Below are positions 35,275 to 42,272 of a DNA stretch of 64,000 nucleotides, piece by piece. The translations under genes were made by a program, and so were the position numbers. Within the stretch, counting starts at the first letter, position 1; each line of letters begins with the position of its first letter. The notes beneath the pieces were generated by a model. That model worked only from the letters and a program-made list of their open reading frames with translations, had not been told where the DNA came from and made no database searches. Location of the stretch: NCBI RefSeq assembly GCF_900128945.1, contig NZ_FQUD01000001.1:1353450-1417449 (forward strand), read 5' to 3'. The DNA is from Chryseobacterium sp. OV279. Its GTDB lineage: Bacteria; Bacteroidota; Bacteroidia; Flavobacteriales; Weeksellaceae.

Positions 35275-35672
35275 GGGCATATATTTTTATTAGTCCACTA
35301 AAAAGATAGACTTTTTGATATTTTTTATCTTAAAACTATTTAATGTGTTGTTTTTCAATTGTTTAATTTTAACTGATTAATAACAGGAATAGATATAATT
35401 CTATTATTGACAGAGAACAAAATCACGAAAAATTGAATTTTGTTATTTTAAACCTGATATTACTACAGAAAGAAGATGGTAAATTGTCACTTATTAAAAC
35501 TGTTAAATGTGTAGCATTTTCAGACTTTATAGTTTAACATCAAAGTAAAACGAGAGAAAAAATAGAATTTCAGAATGATAAAATAACAAAGCTTTACCGA
35601 AATTATCATAGATCATTACTCAGTTTTACCAAAGAACCTAATTTTGAAATATTAATTTAAAAGAATAAAAAA
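35275..35672. other. 398-base AT-rich intergenic region
   Basis: Lies between the divergent met operon and the GNAT gene. No open frame or strong hairpin; must contain the GNAT promoter. Confidence 0.5.
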
Positions 35673-35966
35673 ATGGAAAGAACAGAAATAGTTTTAGGAA
35701 ATGTAAGAGGAGAGATCCAGCTTTTCTCAGACGATCATAAAGCAGGTAAAATGGATATTTCAGTGATCGGAAAAAAACTAACCGTTTACCACACGGAAGT
35801 CAATCCTGAACACGAAGGAAAAGGCTTTGCCAAAATATTACTGGAAAGACTGGTTTCCTATGCAAGAGAAAATGATTTGAAAATCGTACCGCTTTGTCCA
35901 TATGTTCACTTACAGTTCAAGCGTCATCCGGATGAATACAATGATGTCTGGTTAAAAGAAGATTAA
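35673..35966 (+). CDS. Small GNAT-type N-acetyltransferase (YidJ-like)
   Basis: 97 residues, about half the usual GNAT size and typical of the compact GCN5-related group. Visible: beta strands ending YHTEVNPEHEGKGFAKILLE (about 48-67), the acetyl-CoA loop with G-K-G-F-A in place of R/Q-G-x-G, and LKIVPLCPYVHLQFKRHPDE (about 73-92), the Cys-Pro-Tyr block of this subfamily. Substrate unknown. Monocistronic. Confidence 0.85.
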   Translation: MERTEIVLGNVRGEIQLFSDDHKAGKMDISVIGKKLTVYHTEVNPEHEGKGFAKILLERLVSYARENDLKIVPLCPYVHLQFKRHPDEYNDVWLKED

Positions 35967-36068
35967 GACATTGTACAGCTAATTATACGTACAATCAACA
36001 GATATGATTGTGTGTACACAAAATACATTACCTGTATCTTAAAAAAAAGGAATACATTATTCAATAGG

Positions 36069-36086
36069 AGCGGGCTTCAGCCCGCT
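36069..36086. repeat. Palindromic repeat AGCGGGC/GCCCGCT, copy 1
   Basis: Preceded by CAATAGG; nearly the same unit is at 48684-48699, where it serves as a terminator. Here it is followed by a second, weaker variant (AGCCCGGC ... GGCTTTAGCC). The rest of 35967-36213 shows only degenerate CTAA/ATCT-rich text. Confidence 0.6.
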
Positions 36087-36213
36087 TAAATTAGCCCGGC
36101 AATAAATCGGCTTTAGCCAAAACCTAGAGTACCCAAAAGTTATCAAACGTCAACCAGATCTAAGCTCTAACATCTAGCATCTAATATCTAACTTCTAAAA
36201 TCTAAACTAAAAA

Positions 36214-37824
36214 ATGCACGAACACCTACTTTTAATACTCGGACTCCTACTCGTCGTCATGCTATTGGTTATGCTGGCACAGCGCATCAAAATTGCCTAT
36301 CCTATATTTCTGGTATTGGCTGGATTGGGAATCAGTTTTATTCCAGGAGTTCCCGTTTTAAAATTAGATCCGGAGATTATCTTTCTGATATTTTTACCAC
36401 CACTTTTATACGAAGCGGCGTGGTACACTTCCTGGAATGATTTCTGGAAATGGAAACGGACCATTTCGTTAATGGCTTTCGGGTTAGTATTTTTAACCTC
36501 CATTGTTGTGGCTTTTGCTGCTCAGTCTATCATTCCGGGATTCACACTGGCTCTAGGATTTCTGTTGGGTGGAATTGTTTCACCACCGGATGCTGTTGCC
36601 GCGACTACGGTTTTAAAAGGTTTAAAAGTTCCGAAAAGAACCATTGCTATGCTGGAAGGAGAAAGTCTGATCAATGATGCATCATCATTAATTGTTTTCA
36701 GATTTGCTTTAGTGGCTGTGATGACGGGCGTTTTTTCCATGCAGGAAGCCACCGGACAGTTTTTTCTTGTTGCAGGAATGGGAGTTGTGGTAGGTATCGT
36801 GGGAGCCCATATTTTCTATGCCATTCATCGCTTTCTCCCGACTACTCCGGCGATTGATGCGGCATTGACGGTGATGACACCCTATATTTTGTTTTTGGGA
36901 GCGGAGCATTTTCACTTTTCCGGAGTGATGGCGGTAGTGAGTGGCGGATTATTCATGTCGTTCCGTGCTCACGAAATTTTTAAAACGGGAACCACGAGAA
37001 TCAATATGACAGGAGTCTGGAACACATTGATTTTCGTGATGAATGCTTTAGTGTTTGTCTTGATCGGATTGGAACTTCCCGATATTATCAATGGTCTGGG
37101 TGAAACTTCTTTGATGGACGGTATAAAGTATGGTTTAATCATCAGTTTAATCGTGATTGTTGTCCGTTTGCTTTGGATTTATCCAGTGGCTCATATTCCT
37201 AGATGGCTGAGTAAAAAAGTACGTCAGGACCCAAGTCCGGGCTGGAAAAACCCTTTAATCATCGGTTGGGCTGGGATGCGCGGCGTGGTTTCTTTGGCTA
37301 CAGCGCTGTCAATTCCGGTAATGATGAATGACCAAGCTGAGTTTCCGTTGAGAAACTTAATTATTTTCATAACGTTCGTGGTCATTTTTGTGACATTGGT
37401 TTTTCAGGGGTTAACACTTCCTTTGATTATTAAATTAACCAAAATTGGAGAAATTGATCCTATTTTACCGTCTCATGAGCAGCAGACAGGAATTCAGATC
37501 AGACTGGATCATTTGGCTGTCGACAGATTGAATGAAAAATATGAAAAAAGCTTAACCGGTAATAGTCTGGTTGGGAATTTAAAAGAAAATCTGCAAAACG
37601 ATATCAAACTTCACGAGAACCACCTAAGTTCTCTGGAAATGTGCACCAACAGGCAGAATGACCTCAAAGAATATCATGAAATCATGTTGGATATTTTTGC
37701 CATACAACGGAAGGAATTATTCAGGCTCAAAAGAGAAAAACTATTCAGTGATGATGAGATCCGGAAAGCAGAATCTCAATTGGATTTAAATGAATTAAAG
37801 ATAACAGGAAACAGGCATCTGTAA
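36214..37824 (+). CDS. Na+/H+ antiporter, CPA1 (NhaP-type) family
   Basis: 536 residues with about 12 helices in the first 400. The ion site block SPPDAVAATTVLKGLKVP (about 125-142) and MLEGESLINDASSLIVFRFA (about 145-164) carry the conserved Asp of the ND-type CPA1 antiporters. WAGMRGVVSLATALSIP (about 350-366) is the helix-11 motif. The last 130 residues are a charged, helical cytoplasmic tail, probably regulatory. Works in pH and sodium homeostasis. The next gene begins 40 bases downstream. Confidence 0.9.
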   Translation: MHEHLLLILGLLLVVMLLVMLAQRIKIAYPIFLVLAGLGISFIPGVPVLKLDPEIIFLIFLPPLLYEAAWYTSWNDFWKWKRTISLMAFGLVFLTSIVVAFAAQSIIPGFTLALGFLLGGIVSPPDAVAATTVLKGLKVPKRTIAMLEGESLINDASSLIVFRFALVAVMTGVFSMQEATGQFFLVAGMGVVVGIVGAHIFYAIHRFLPTTPAIDAALTVMTPYILFLGAEHFHFSGVMAVVSGGLFMSFRAHEIFKTGTTRINMTGVWNTLIFVMNALVFVLIGLELPDIINGLGETSLMDGIKYGLIISLIVIVVRLLWIYPVAHIPRWLSKKVRQDPSPGWKNPLIIGWAGMRGVVSLATALSIPVMMNDQAEFPLRNLIIFITFVVIFVTLVFQGLTLPLIIKLTKIGEIDPILPSHEQQTGIQIRLDHLAVDRLNEKYEKSLTGNSLVGNLKENLQNDIKLHENHLSSLEMCTNRQNDLKEYHEIMLDIFAIQRKELFRLKREKLFSDDEIRKAESQLDLNELKITGNRHL

Positions 37825-37864
37825 TTCTAAAGCTTAATACTCTTCACTTTTAATACAGAATACA

Positions 37865-38176
37865 ATGAAAACATTACAATTTTTAGTCATTGGAAAAAAT
37901 CAGGAAATTCTTGAAACATTGAAAAGAATCATCGAAAATAATGAAGGCTGGAAAGCTGAAATCCAAAGCGATGAAACCGCTTCCTACGATTATATCAGAG
38001 AAAATCAGGTCGATATTGTACTTTTGAGTTCAGGTTTGGAAGAACAGTTCGAGAAAGATATTAAAATATTTTGCGAAAATTTAGATAAAGAGACTAAAGT
38101 AATCGATCATTACGGTGGCGGAAGTGGACTTTTAAAGAATGAAGTTTACTGTCTTTTCCCTAATTTGCAGGGATAA
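37865..38176 (+). CDS. Degenerate receiver-like small protein
   Basis: 103 residues. The order LQFLVIGKNQEILETLKRII ... VDIVLLSSGLEEQF follows a CheY-type receiver (strand 1, helix 1, strand 3), but the acidic pair after strand 1 is replaced by G-K and the phospho-acceptor Asp after strand 3 by Ser, so phosphorylation is unlikely. Ends YGGGSGLLKNEVYCLFPNLQG. It lies 9 bases before a Crp-type regulator, suggesting joint expression. The fold assignment is inference from pattern. Confidence 0.6.
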   Translation: MKTLQFLVIGKNQEILETLKRIIENNEGWKAEIQSDETASYDYIRENQVDIVLLSSGLEEQFEKDIKIFCENLDKETKVIDHYGGGSGLLKNEVYCLFPNLQG

Positions 38177-38185
38177 ACTTTGTGT

Positions 38186-38770
38186 ATGTTTGAAAATATC
38201 ATCAGGAACGTCAGCCGATTTATAGATCTTACCGAAGAAGAACAGAAAACCTTTACCGGTTTATTGAGCTGCCAGACATTTTCTAAAAAGGACGTTTTGT
38301 TAAGGGAAGGAGAGATTTGCCAGTTTGAAGGATATATTCATAAAGGCTGTGTAAGGCTGTACTGTCTGGATGATAACGGTACAGAAGTTACCCTTTTGTT
38401 TGCCATTGAAGACTGGTGGATCAGTGATATTGCTTCATTTCAGGAACAGAAGCCTTCAAAAGTATATATTGAAGCTCTGGAAGATTCCGAAATCTATGTC
38501 CTGACTCCGGCTACTAAGGAAAAGTTACTGCTGGAAATTCCAAAATTCGAAAGGGTTTTCAGAATGTTGGTGCAAAGAAATCTATCCACTCTTCAGAATC
38601 GTCTGGTGGATACCATTTCCAAAACGGCAACAGACCGATACCTTGAATTCATTAAAATATATCCTTCCATTCCACAAAGAGTGGCTCAGTACTATATTGC
38701 CTCTTATCTCGGAGTTTCAAAGGAATTTGTGAGCACCATAAGAAAGCGTCTTGCTTCGAAAGAAAAATAG
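38186..38770 (+). CDS. Crp/Fnr family transcriptional regulator
   Basis: 194 residues from ATG 38186; the TTG at 38180 is less likely. N-terminal cyclic-nucleotide-binding-like barrel (about 20-120: KDVLLREGEICQFEGYIHKG), then a long helix, and a C-terminal winged helix (about 140-194) with VAQYYIASYLGVSKEFVSTI as the recognition HTH. No Cys cluster for an Fe-S centre. In this phylum such regulators rarely bind cAMP; the ligand is unknown. Confidence 0.85.
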   Translation: MFENIIRNVSRFIDLTEEEQKTFTGLLSCQTFSKKDVLLREGEICQFEGYIHKGCVRLYCLDDNGTEVTLLFAIEDWWISDIASFQEQKPSKVYIEALEDSEIYVLTPATKEKLLLEIPKFERVFRMLVQRNLSTLQNRLVDTISKTATDRYLEFIKIYPSIPQRVAQYYIASYLGVSKEFVSTIRKRLASKEK

Positions 38771-38830
38771 ATTTTGTCATCTGACTTTTTGTTTGATAGG
38801 CTGTTGAAAACTATTCTTTTAGTGATTTTT

Positions 38831-39000
38831 TTAACGCAAAGATTGATCATAAAGCCGTTTATTTAAGTCTGCAAAGGTGAGATCAATCTTCGATTGACCC
38901 GACTAAGCGCAAGTTTATCCATCCAGCTTCATCAACGATGCGGTCAGGTCCATTTGCTTCCCTCAACATATCCGGAAGAATAAAATATGCGTAATCATCT
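38831..39000 (-). pseudogene. Relic of an unidentified gene with one frameshift
   Basis: Read leftwards from about 39000, the frame gives YAYFILPDMLREANGPDRIV then DEAGWINLRLVGSIED and a TGA; skipping one base (near 38887) the text continues DLTFADLNKRLYDQSLR to TAA at 38831-38833. The protein-like composition across both halves supports a decayed C-terminal coding fragment of about 55 residues without a start. Its 5' side abuts repeat sequence. Family not recognised. Confidence 0.5.
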
Positions 39001-39289
39001 GTGTCAATCTGTGAAATCAGTGGTCAGAAATATAATCTCCCGCAGATCCCACAAATTACGCTGATTATAGTAGTGTTATTTGTGAACTTATTTGTGAAAT
39101 TTGTGTTTAAAAGTGTTTCATCTTTGAAATCTTTGCATGGAAAAATAAATAAGTAATCTTCTCACCAGTAGGAAAATAATTTCTATCATTAACATAAATC
39201 CTACATGCACACACAAATTTACCTATAAAATCATTGATACATATTCCCAACAATTTGTTTTAAAAACTACAATAAAACTGACATTGGAA

Positions 39290-39500
39290 AATGGAGCGTT
39301 AAGAAAATAAATCCTGTGAACGTTAAGAAAATTCTACTGTCTGAAGCGCGGGATAAAATTTGATTCTCAATATAGATTACTACCGCGCAAGTTTTAGAAT
39401 TTTTAGAGAACAGGATTTATTTTTAGTGGAAGTTTCCCAGTCTTGAATTTTTGGTCCTTTTGTTTGACTACGTCGAATCTTTGATTTCAAGACAAAAGGA
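39290..39500. repeat. About 200-base dispersed intergenic repeat, copy B
   Basis: Second copy of the element at 28515-28710, same orientation, with an extra segment (GACTACGTCGAATC) near its right end. Non-coding. Confidence 0.75.
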
Positions 39501-39606
39501 CTTTATTATTTTAATTAAAAAAGCAATTTATTAAACTAGTTAAATGCACAGCCATTTCCGTCTTCCTAAATTTGTTCTATCAAAATCAAACAAATAACGA
39601 CAAGAT

Positions 39607-40482
39607 ATGGACAGAAAAGATTTTTTAAAGAAAGGTTTATTGGGAACAGGGATGTTTGTAGCATCTGCTTCTCTCGGAAATACCATGAAAAATGAGATCG
39701 ATGAGATCGAACCCTTAGAACCCATCGGATACAATCACTTACCCAATCCTGAGTCGAAAATTAAAGATAATTCCGTAATTCATAAGGCGGATTCAAGAGG
39801 AAAGGCAGATCATGGTTGGCTGCTGAGCCAGCATACATTCAGTTTTGCCAATTATCATAATCCTGAAAGAATGCATTTTGGAGTGCTGAGAGTTTTAAAT
39901 GATGACAAAGTGGAAGCGGGCAGAGGTTTTGGAACGCATCCTCATGATAATATGGAAATCATCAGTATTCCGCTGGATGGCGATCTTGAGCACAAAGACA
40001 ATATGGGGAATACTACCGTGATCAAAAGTGGAGATGTCCAGGTGATGAGCGCAGGAACCGGGGTAATGCACAGTGAGTTTAATAAGAACAGTGATAAGCT
40101 TGTTAAATTCCTGCAGATCTGGGTATATCCGAATAAGAGAAATGTAACACCAAGATACGACCAGATCACCTTAGACAAAACAAAAAGTCACAATGCATTC
40201 CAGCAAATCCTTTCTCCCAATGCTGATGATGAAGGTGTGTGGATTCATCAGGATGCCTGGTTTCATTTGGGACGGTTTGAAAACGGTTTGGAAACGAGTT
40301 ATCAGATCAAAAAAAGTGGAAATGGAGTGTATGCTTTTATCCTTAAAGGAAGCGCAGAAATTGAAGGTCAGAAATTGGAAGAACGGGATGGATTCGGAGT
40401 TTGGGATATTAAAAACCTGAATATGAAATCTACGGCAGAACATACGGAAATCCTGCTAATGGAAGCTCCGATGGCGATGTAA
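39607..40482 (+). CDS. Pirin family protein with an N-terminal Tat-like signal
   Basis: 291 residues. It starts MDRKDFLKKGLLGTGMFVAS, with RKDFLKKG resembling a Tat or anchor signal but lacking the full twin arginine, so export is uncertain. Pirin N-terminal cupin (about 50-165): metal motif FGTHPHDNMEIISIPLDGDL with HPH and later GTGVMHSEFN. The C-terminal pirin domain follows (about 190-290). Pirins are iron cupins, some acting as quercetin dioxygenases or redox cofactors. The next gene begins 25 bases after the stop. Confidence 0.88.
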   Translation: MDRKDFLKKGLLGTGMFVASASLGNTMKNEIDEIEPLEPIGYNHLPNPESKIKDNSVIHKADSRGKADHGWLLSQHTFSFANYHNPERMHFGVLRVLNDDKVEAGRGFGTHPHDNMEIISIPLDGDLEHKDNMGNTTVIKSGDVQVMSAGTGVMHSEFNKNSDKLVKFLQIWVYPNKRNVTPRYDQITLDKTKSHNAFQQILSPNADDEGVWIHQDAWFHLGRFENGLETSYQIKKSGNGVYAFILKGSAEIEGQKLEERDGFGVWDIKNLNMKSTAEHTEILLMEAPMAM

Positions 40483-40507
40483 TAATTAATAGAAAAACTG
40501 AGAAACC

Positions 40508-41206
40508 ATGAGAAAGTTTATGCTATCATTCGCAGCAGTTTTATTATCCTTAACCCTGACTGCTCAAAATATAACCCCTGTTGGCACTTCGAAAAACTGG
40601 GGATCCGTAGATGGAATTTCAATGATCGGCCTGGTTCAGGGACCTTCTTCTGCAGATACCCAATTACAGGTGGCCTGTGTTTTTGAATACACGCAAAATG
40701 ATATCCACAGTGCTCAGGCTTTACCTGCCAATTTGAACGGTTTAGTGCATTTGGATGACGCGTTAAAAGGTGAATTTACAAAAATCAGACAGTCCGGACA
40801 GTTTAAAGGACATTCGTTGGAAACCATTTTAATCACACCTCTGGCTGGTTCCATGTCTGCTAAAAAGCTATTGCTAATTGGCTTGGGGGACCGAAATAAT
40901 TTCTCGCCCGAACTGATGACTTCCGTAGGTGAAGTGGCAGCCCGTGAAGCAATGAGATTAAACGTAACCAATTTCGCGTTTGCCAGTGATCTGAAAGACG
41001 CCGGAATAGATTCTCCAACTGCTTTGATAGCCGGGAATGTAGTGAAAGGGATTGTGCTGGCCAACCGTTCTGAAACCTATCTAAAAGAGCATCAACTTTC
41101 CCATACAAAGAAATTGAAAAAAGTATACCTTCTGGCAGGCCCATCTTTCTTTGAAGTAGCAGGTGGCGGAATTCAGGCTGCAATTGCCGAAGTAAATAGA
41201 AAATAA
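40508..41206 (+). CDS. Exported stand-alone peptidase M17 N-terminal domain
   Basis: 232 residues. Signal peptide MRKFMLSFAAVLLSLTLTAQ. The mature part matches the N-terminal macro-like domain of leucyl aminopeptidases: LLLIGLGDRNNFSPELMTSVGEVAAREAMR reads like the L-x-G-L-G-(D/K) ... hallmark. The catalytic C-terminal domain (with NTDAEGRL) is entirely absent and a terminator follows, so it is not a peptidase by itself. Probably transcribed with pirin (25-base gap). Role unknown; a binding domain is likely. Confidence 0.75.
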   Translation: MRKFMLSFAAVLLSLTLTAQNITPVGTSKNWGSVDGISMIGLVQGPSSADTQLQVACVFEYTQNDIHSAQALPANLNGLVHLDDALKGEFTKIRQSGQFKGHSLETILITPLAGSMSAKKLLLIGLGDRNNFSPELMTSVGEVAAREAMRLNVTNFAFASDLKDAGIDSPTALIAGNVVKGIVLANRSETYLKEHQLSHTKKLKKVYLLAGPSFFEVAGGGIQAAIAEVNRK

Positions 41207-41235
41207 TGAACCCGTTTTCATTAATATTGTGAAGG

Positions 41236-41262
41236 CTCTCCTTTTTTAAGGGGAGTTTTTTT
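41236..41262 (+). terminator. Rho-independent terminator
   Basis: CTCTCCTT and AAGGGGAG (one G-U pair) around TTTT, followed by seven T's; 30 bases after the M17-like gene. Confidence 0.75.
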
Positions 41263-41275
41263 GTTATAATTATTA

Positions 41276-41369
41276 GCACGAGCGGGACGCTCGCGCTAGC
41301 AACGTATTTACATGTCTAACGTGTATCCGCTGGTGTCCCCATCTGCTGGCGCGAGCGTCCCGCTCGTGT
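41276..41369. repeat. REP-type hairpin, left flank of the RAYT gene
   Basis: Arms CACGAGCGGGACGCTCGCGC (41277-41296) and GCGCGAGCGTCCCGCTCGTG (41349-41368) are perfect inverted repeats 20 bases long, around about 52 bases that include TTTACATGT and CATCTGCTG. A near-identical unit in the same orientation lies at 41978-42068. Each arm is also partly self-complementary (GAGCGGGACGCTC). Confidence 0.9.
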
Positions 41370-41378
41370 CCGTCATCT

Positions 41379-41927
41379 TTAATTCATATCAATATTCATT
41401 ACAGTCTCTTCATTTTCATAATAATTCCTTGCACTACTGTATTTCCATTCATATGGTTGAAAAACAAAACCACTTTTTACAGGGTTTTGATGCATATAAT
41501 TGAGTTTTTCCTCGAAAACTTTTAAAGACCAGATTTCTATAGGCTGATTATTTTGCTGCCAAAATTGATAATTCTGAATGTTTGAATTTCTTCCCGCAGC
41601 TTTTTTAAACATCCACATAAGCCAGTCTTTTCTACTTTCCTGACTGTTTTCTTTGATAGCATTGATCATTTGTTTTGATGTAAAGCCTTTAAAATCTCTT
41701 ATTAAGTCTGACGGATTTTCATTTGCAGCCCGAAAAATTAAGTGAATATGACTAGGCATAATGCAATATCCAAAAATAATCATTCCCTTATTTTTACGGC
41801 AGTAGCTTAATGAATTAATGATGATATCGAAATATTCTATTCGTGTAAAAATATCGATCCAAAAAACAGTTGCAAAGCTTATAAAATAAGCTCCGTCTTT
41901 TTCTTTAAATTTATATTTTCTACTCAT
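41379..41927 (-). CDS. REP-associated tyrosine transposase (RAYT, Y1 family)
   Basis: 182 residues. HUH/Y1 single-strand DNA transposase fold as in IS200/IS605: the HxH metal motif is in CIMPSHIHLIFRA (about 56-68), the catalytic Tyr in EKLNYMHQNPVKSGFV (about 141-156, Y-x-x-x-N-P). RAYTs recognise and may mobilise REP hairpins. This gene is bracketed by two such hairpins in direct orientation, 10 and 51 bases away, forming a complete REP/RAYT unit. Domesticated rather than a classic insertion sequence. Confidence 0.9.
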   Translation of the reverse strand: MSRKYKFKEKDGAYFISFATVFWIDIFTRIEYFDIIINSLSYCRKNKGMIIFGYCIMPSHIHLIFRAANENPSDLIRDFKGFTSKQMINAIKENSQESRKDWLMWMFKKAAGRNSNIQNYQFWQQNNQPIEIWSLKVFEEKLNYMHQNPVKSGFVFQPYEWKYSSARNYYENEETVMNIDMN

Positions 41928-41977
41928 TTAATAAAAATAATAAAAAGATAATTAAAATTGAATGAAATTAGAGTATA

Positions 41978-42068
41978 GCACGAGCGGGACGCTCGCGCTA
42001 GCGTTGTGTTTACATGTTGAGCTGCATTGCTGGACATCCATCTGCTGGCGCGAGCGTCCCGCTCGTGC
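41978..42068. repeat. REP-type hairpin, right flank of the RAYT gene
   Basis: Arms at 41978-41998 and 42048-42068 (21 bases, perfect), spacer with TTTACATGT and CATCTGCTG as in the left copy. The rest of 41928-42272 carries no gene. Confidence 0.9.
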
Positions 42069-42272
42069 CCATTACTAAACTCAATCCGCAATATATCTGC
42101 TACCATTCATTAAATTTTAATCCAAAAGAATGATACCAACATAATCAGACTTATTTTAGCGGAGTAAACGTCCATGTTCATACCTGTAATTTTCAAACAT
42201 CAACTCCCAACTAAATTAGCTTAATCCAAAAAAAATCCCGACTTTTGTCCCCCTTCAATAATTCCGAAATTC

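Larger units (their letters stand above)
38771..39606. other. 836-base intergenic region of relic and repeat sequence
   Basis: Contains a frameshifted gene relic (38831-39000, minus), text of the type 'atctgtgaaatctgtg' (39000-39110) that recurs near 49540 and 57330, and copy B of the 200-base repeat (39290-39500). No intact gene. Confidence 0.6.

Noticed and set aside
41924..42106. 60-codon minus-strand frame over the right REP hairpin
   Set aside because: Its residues come from the hairpin arms; not protein-like.
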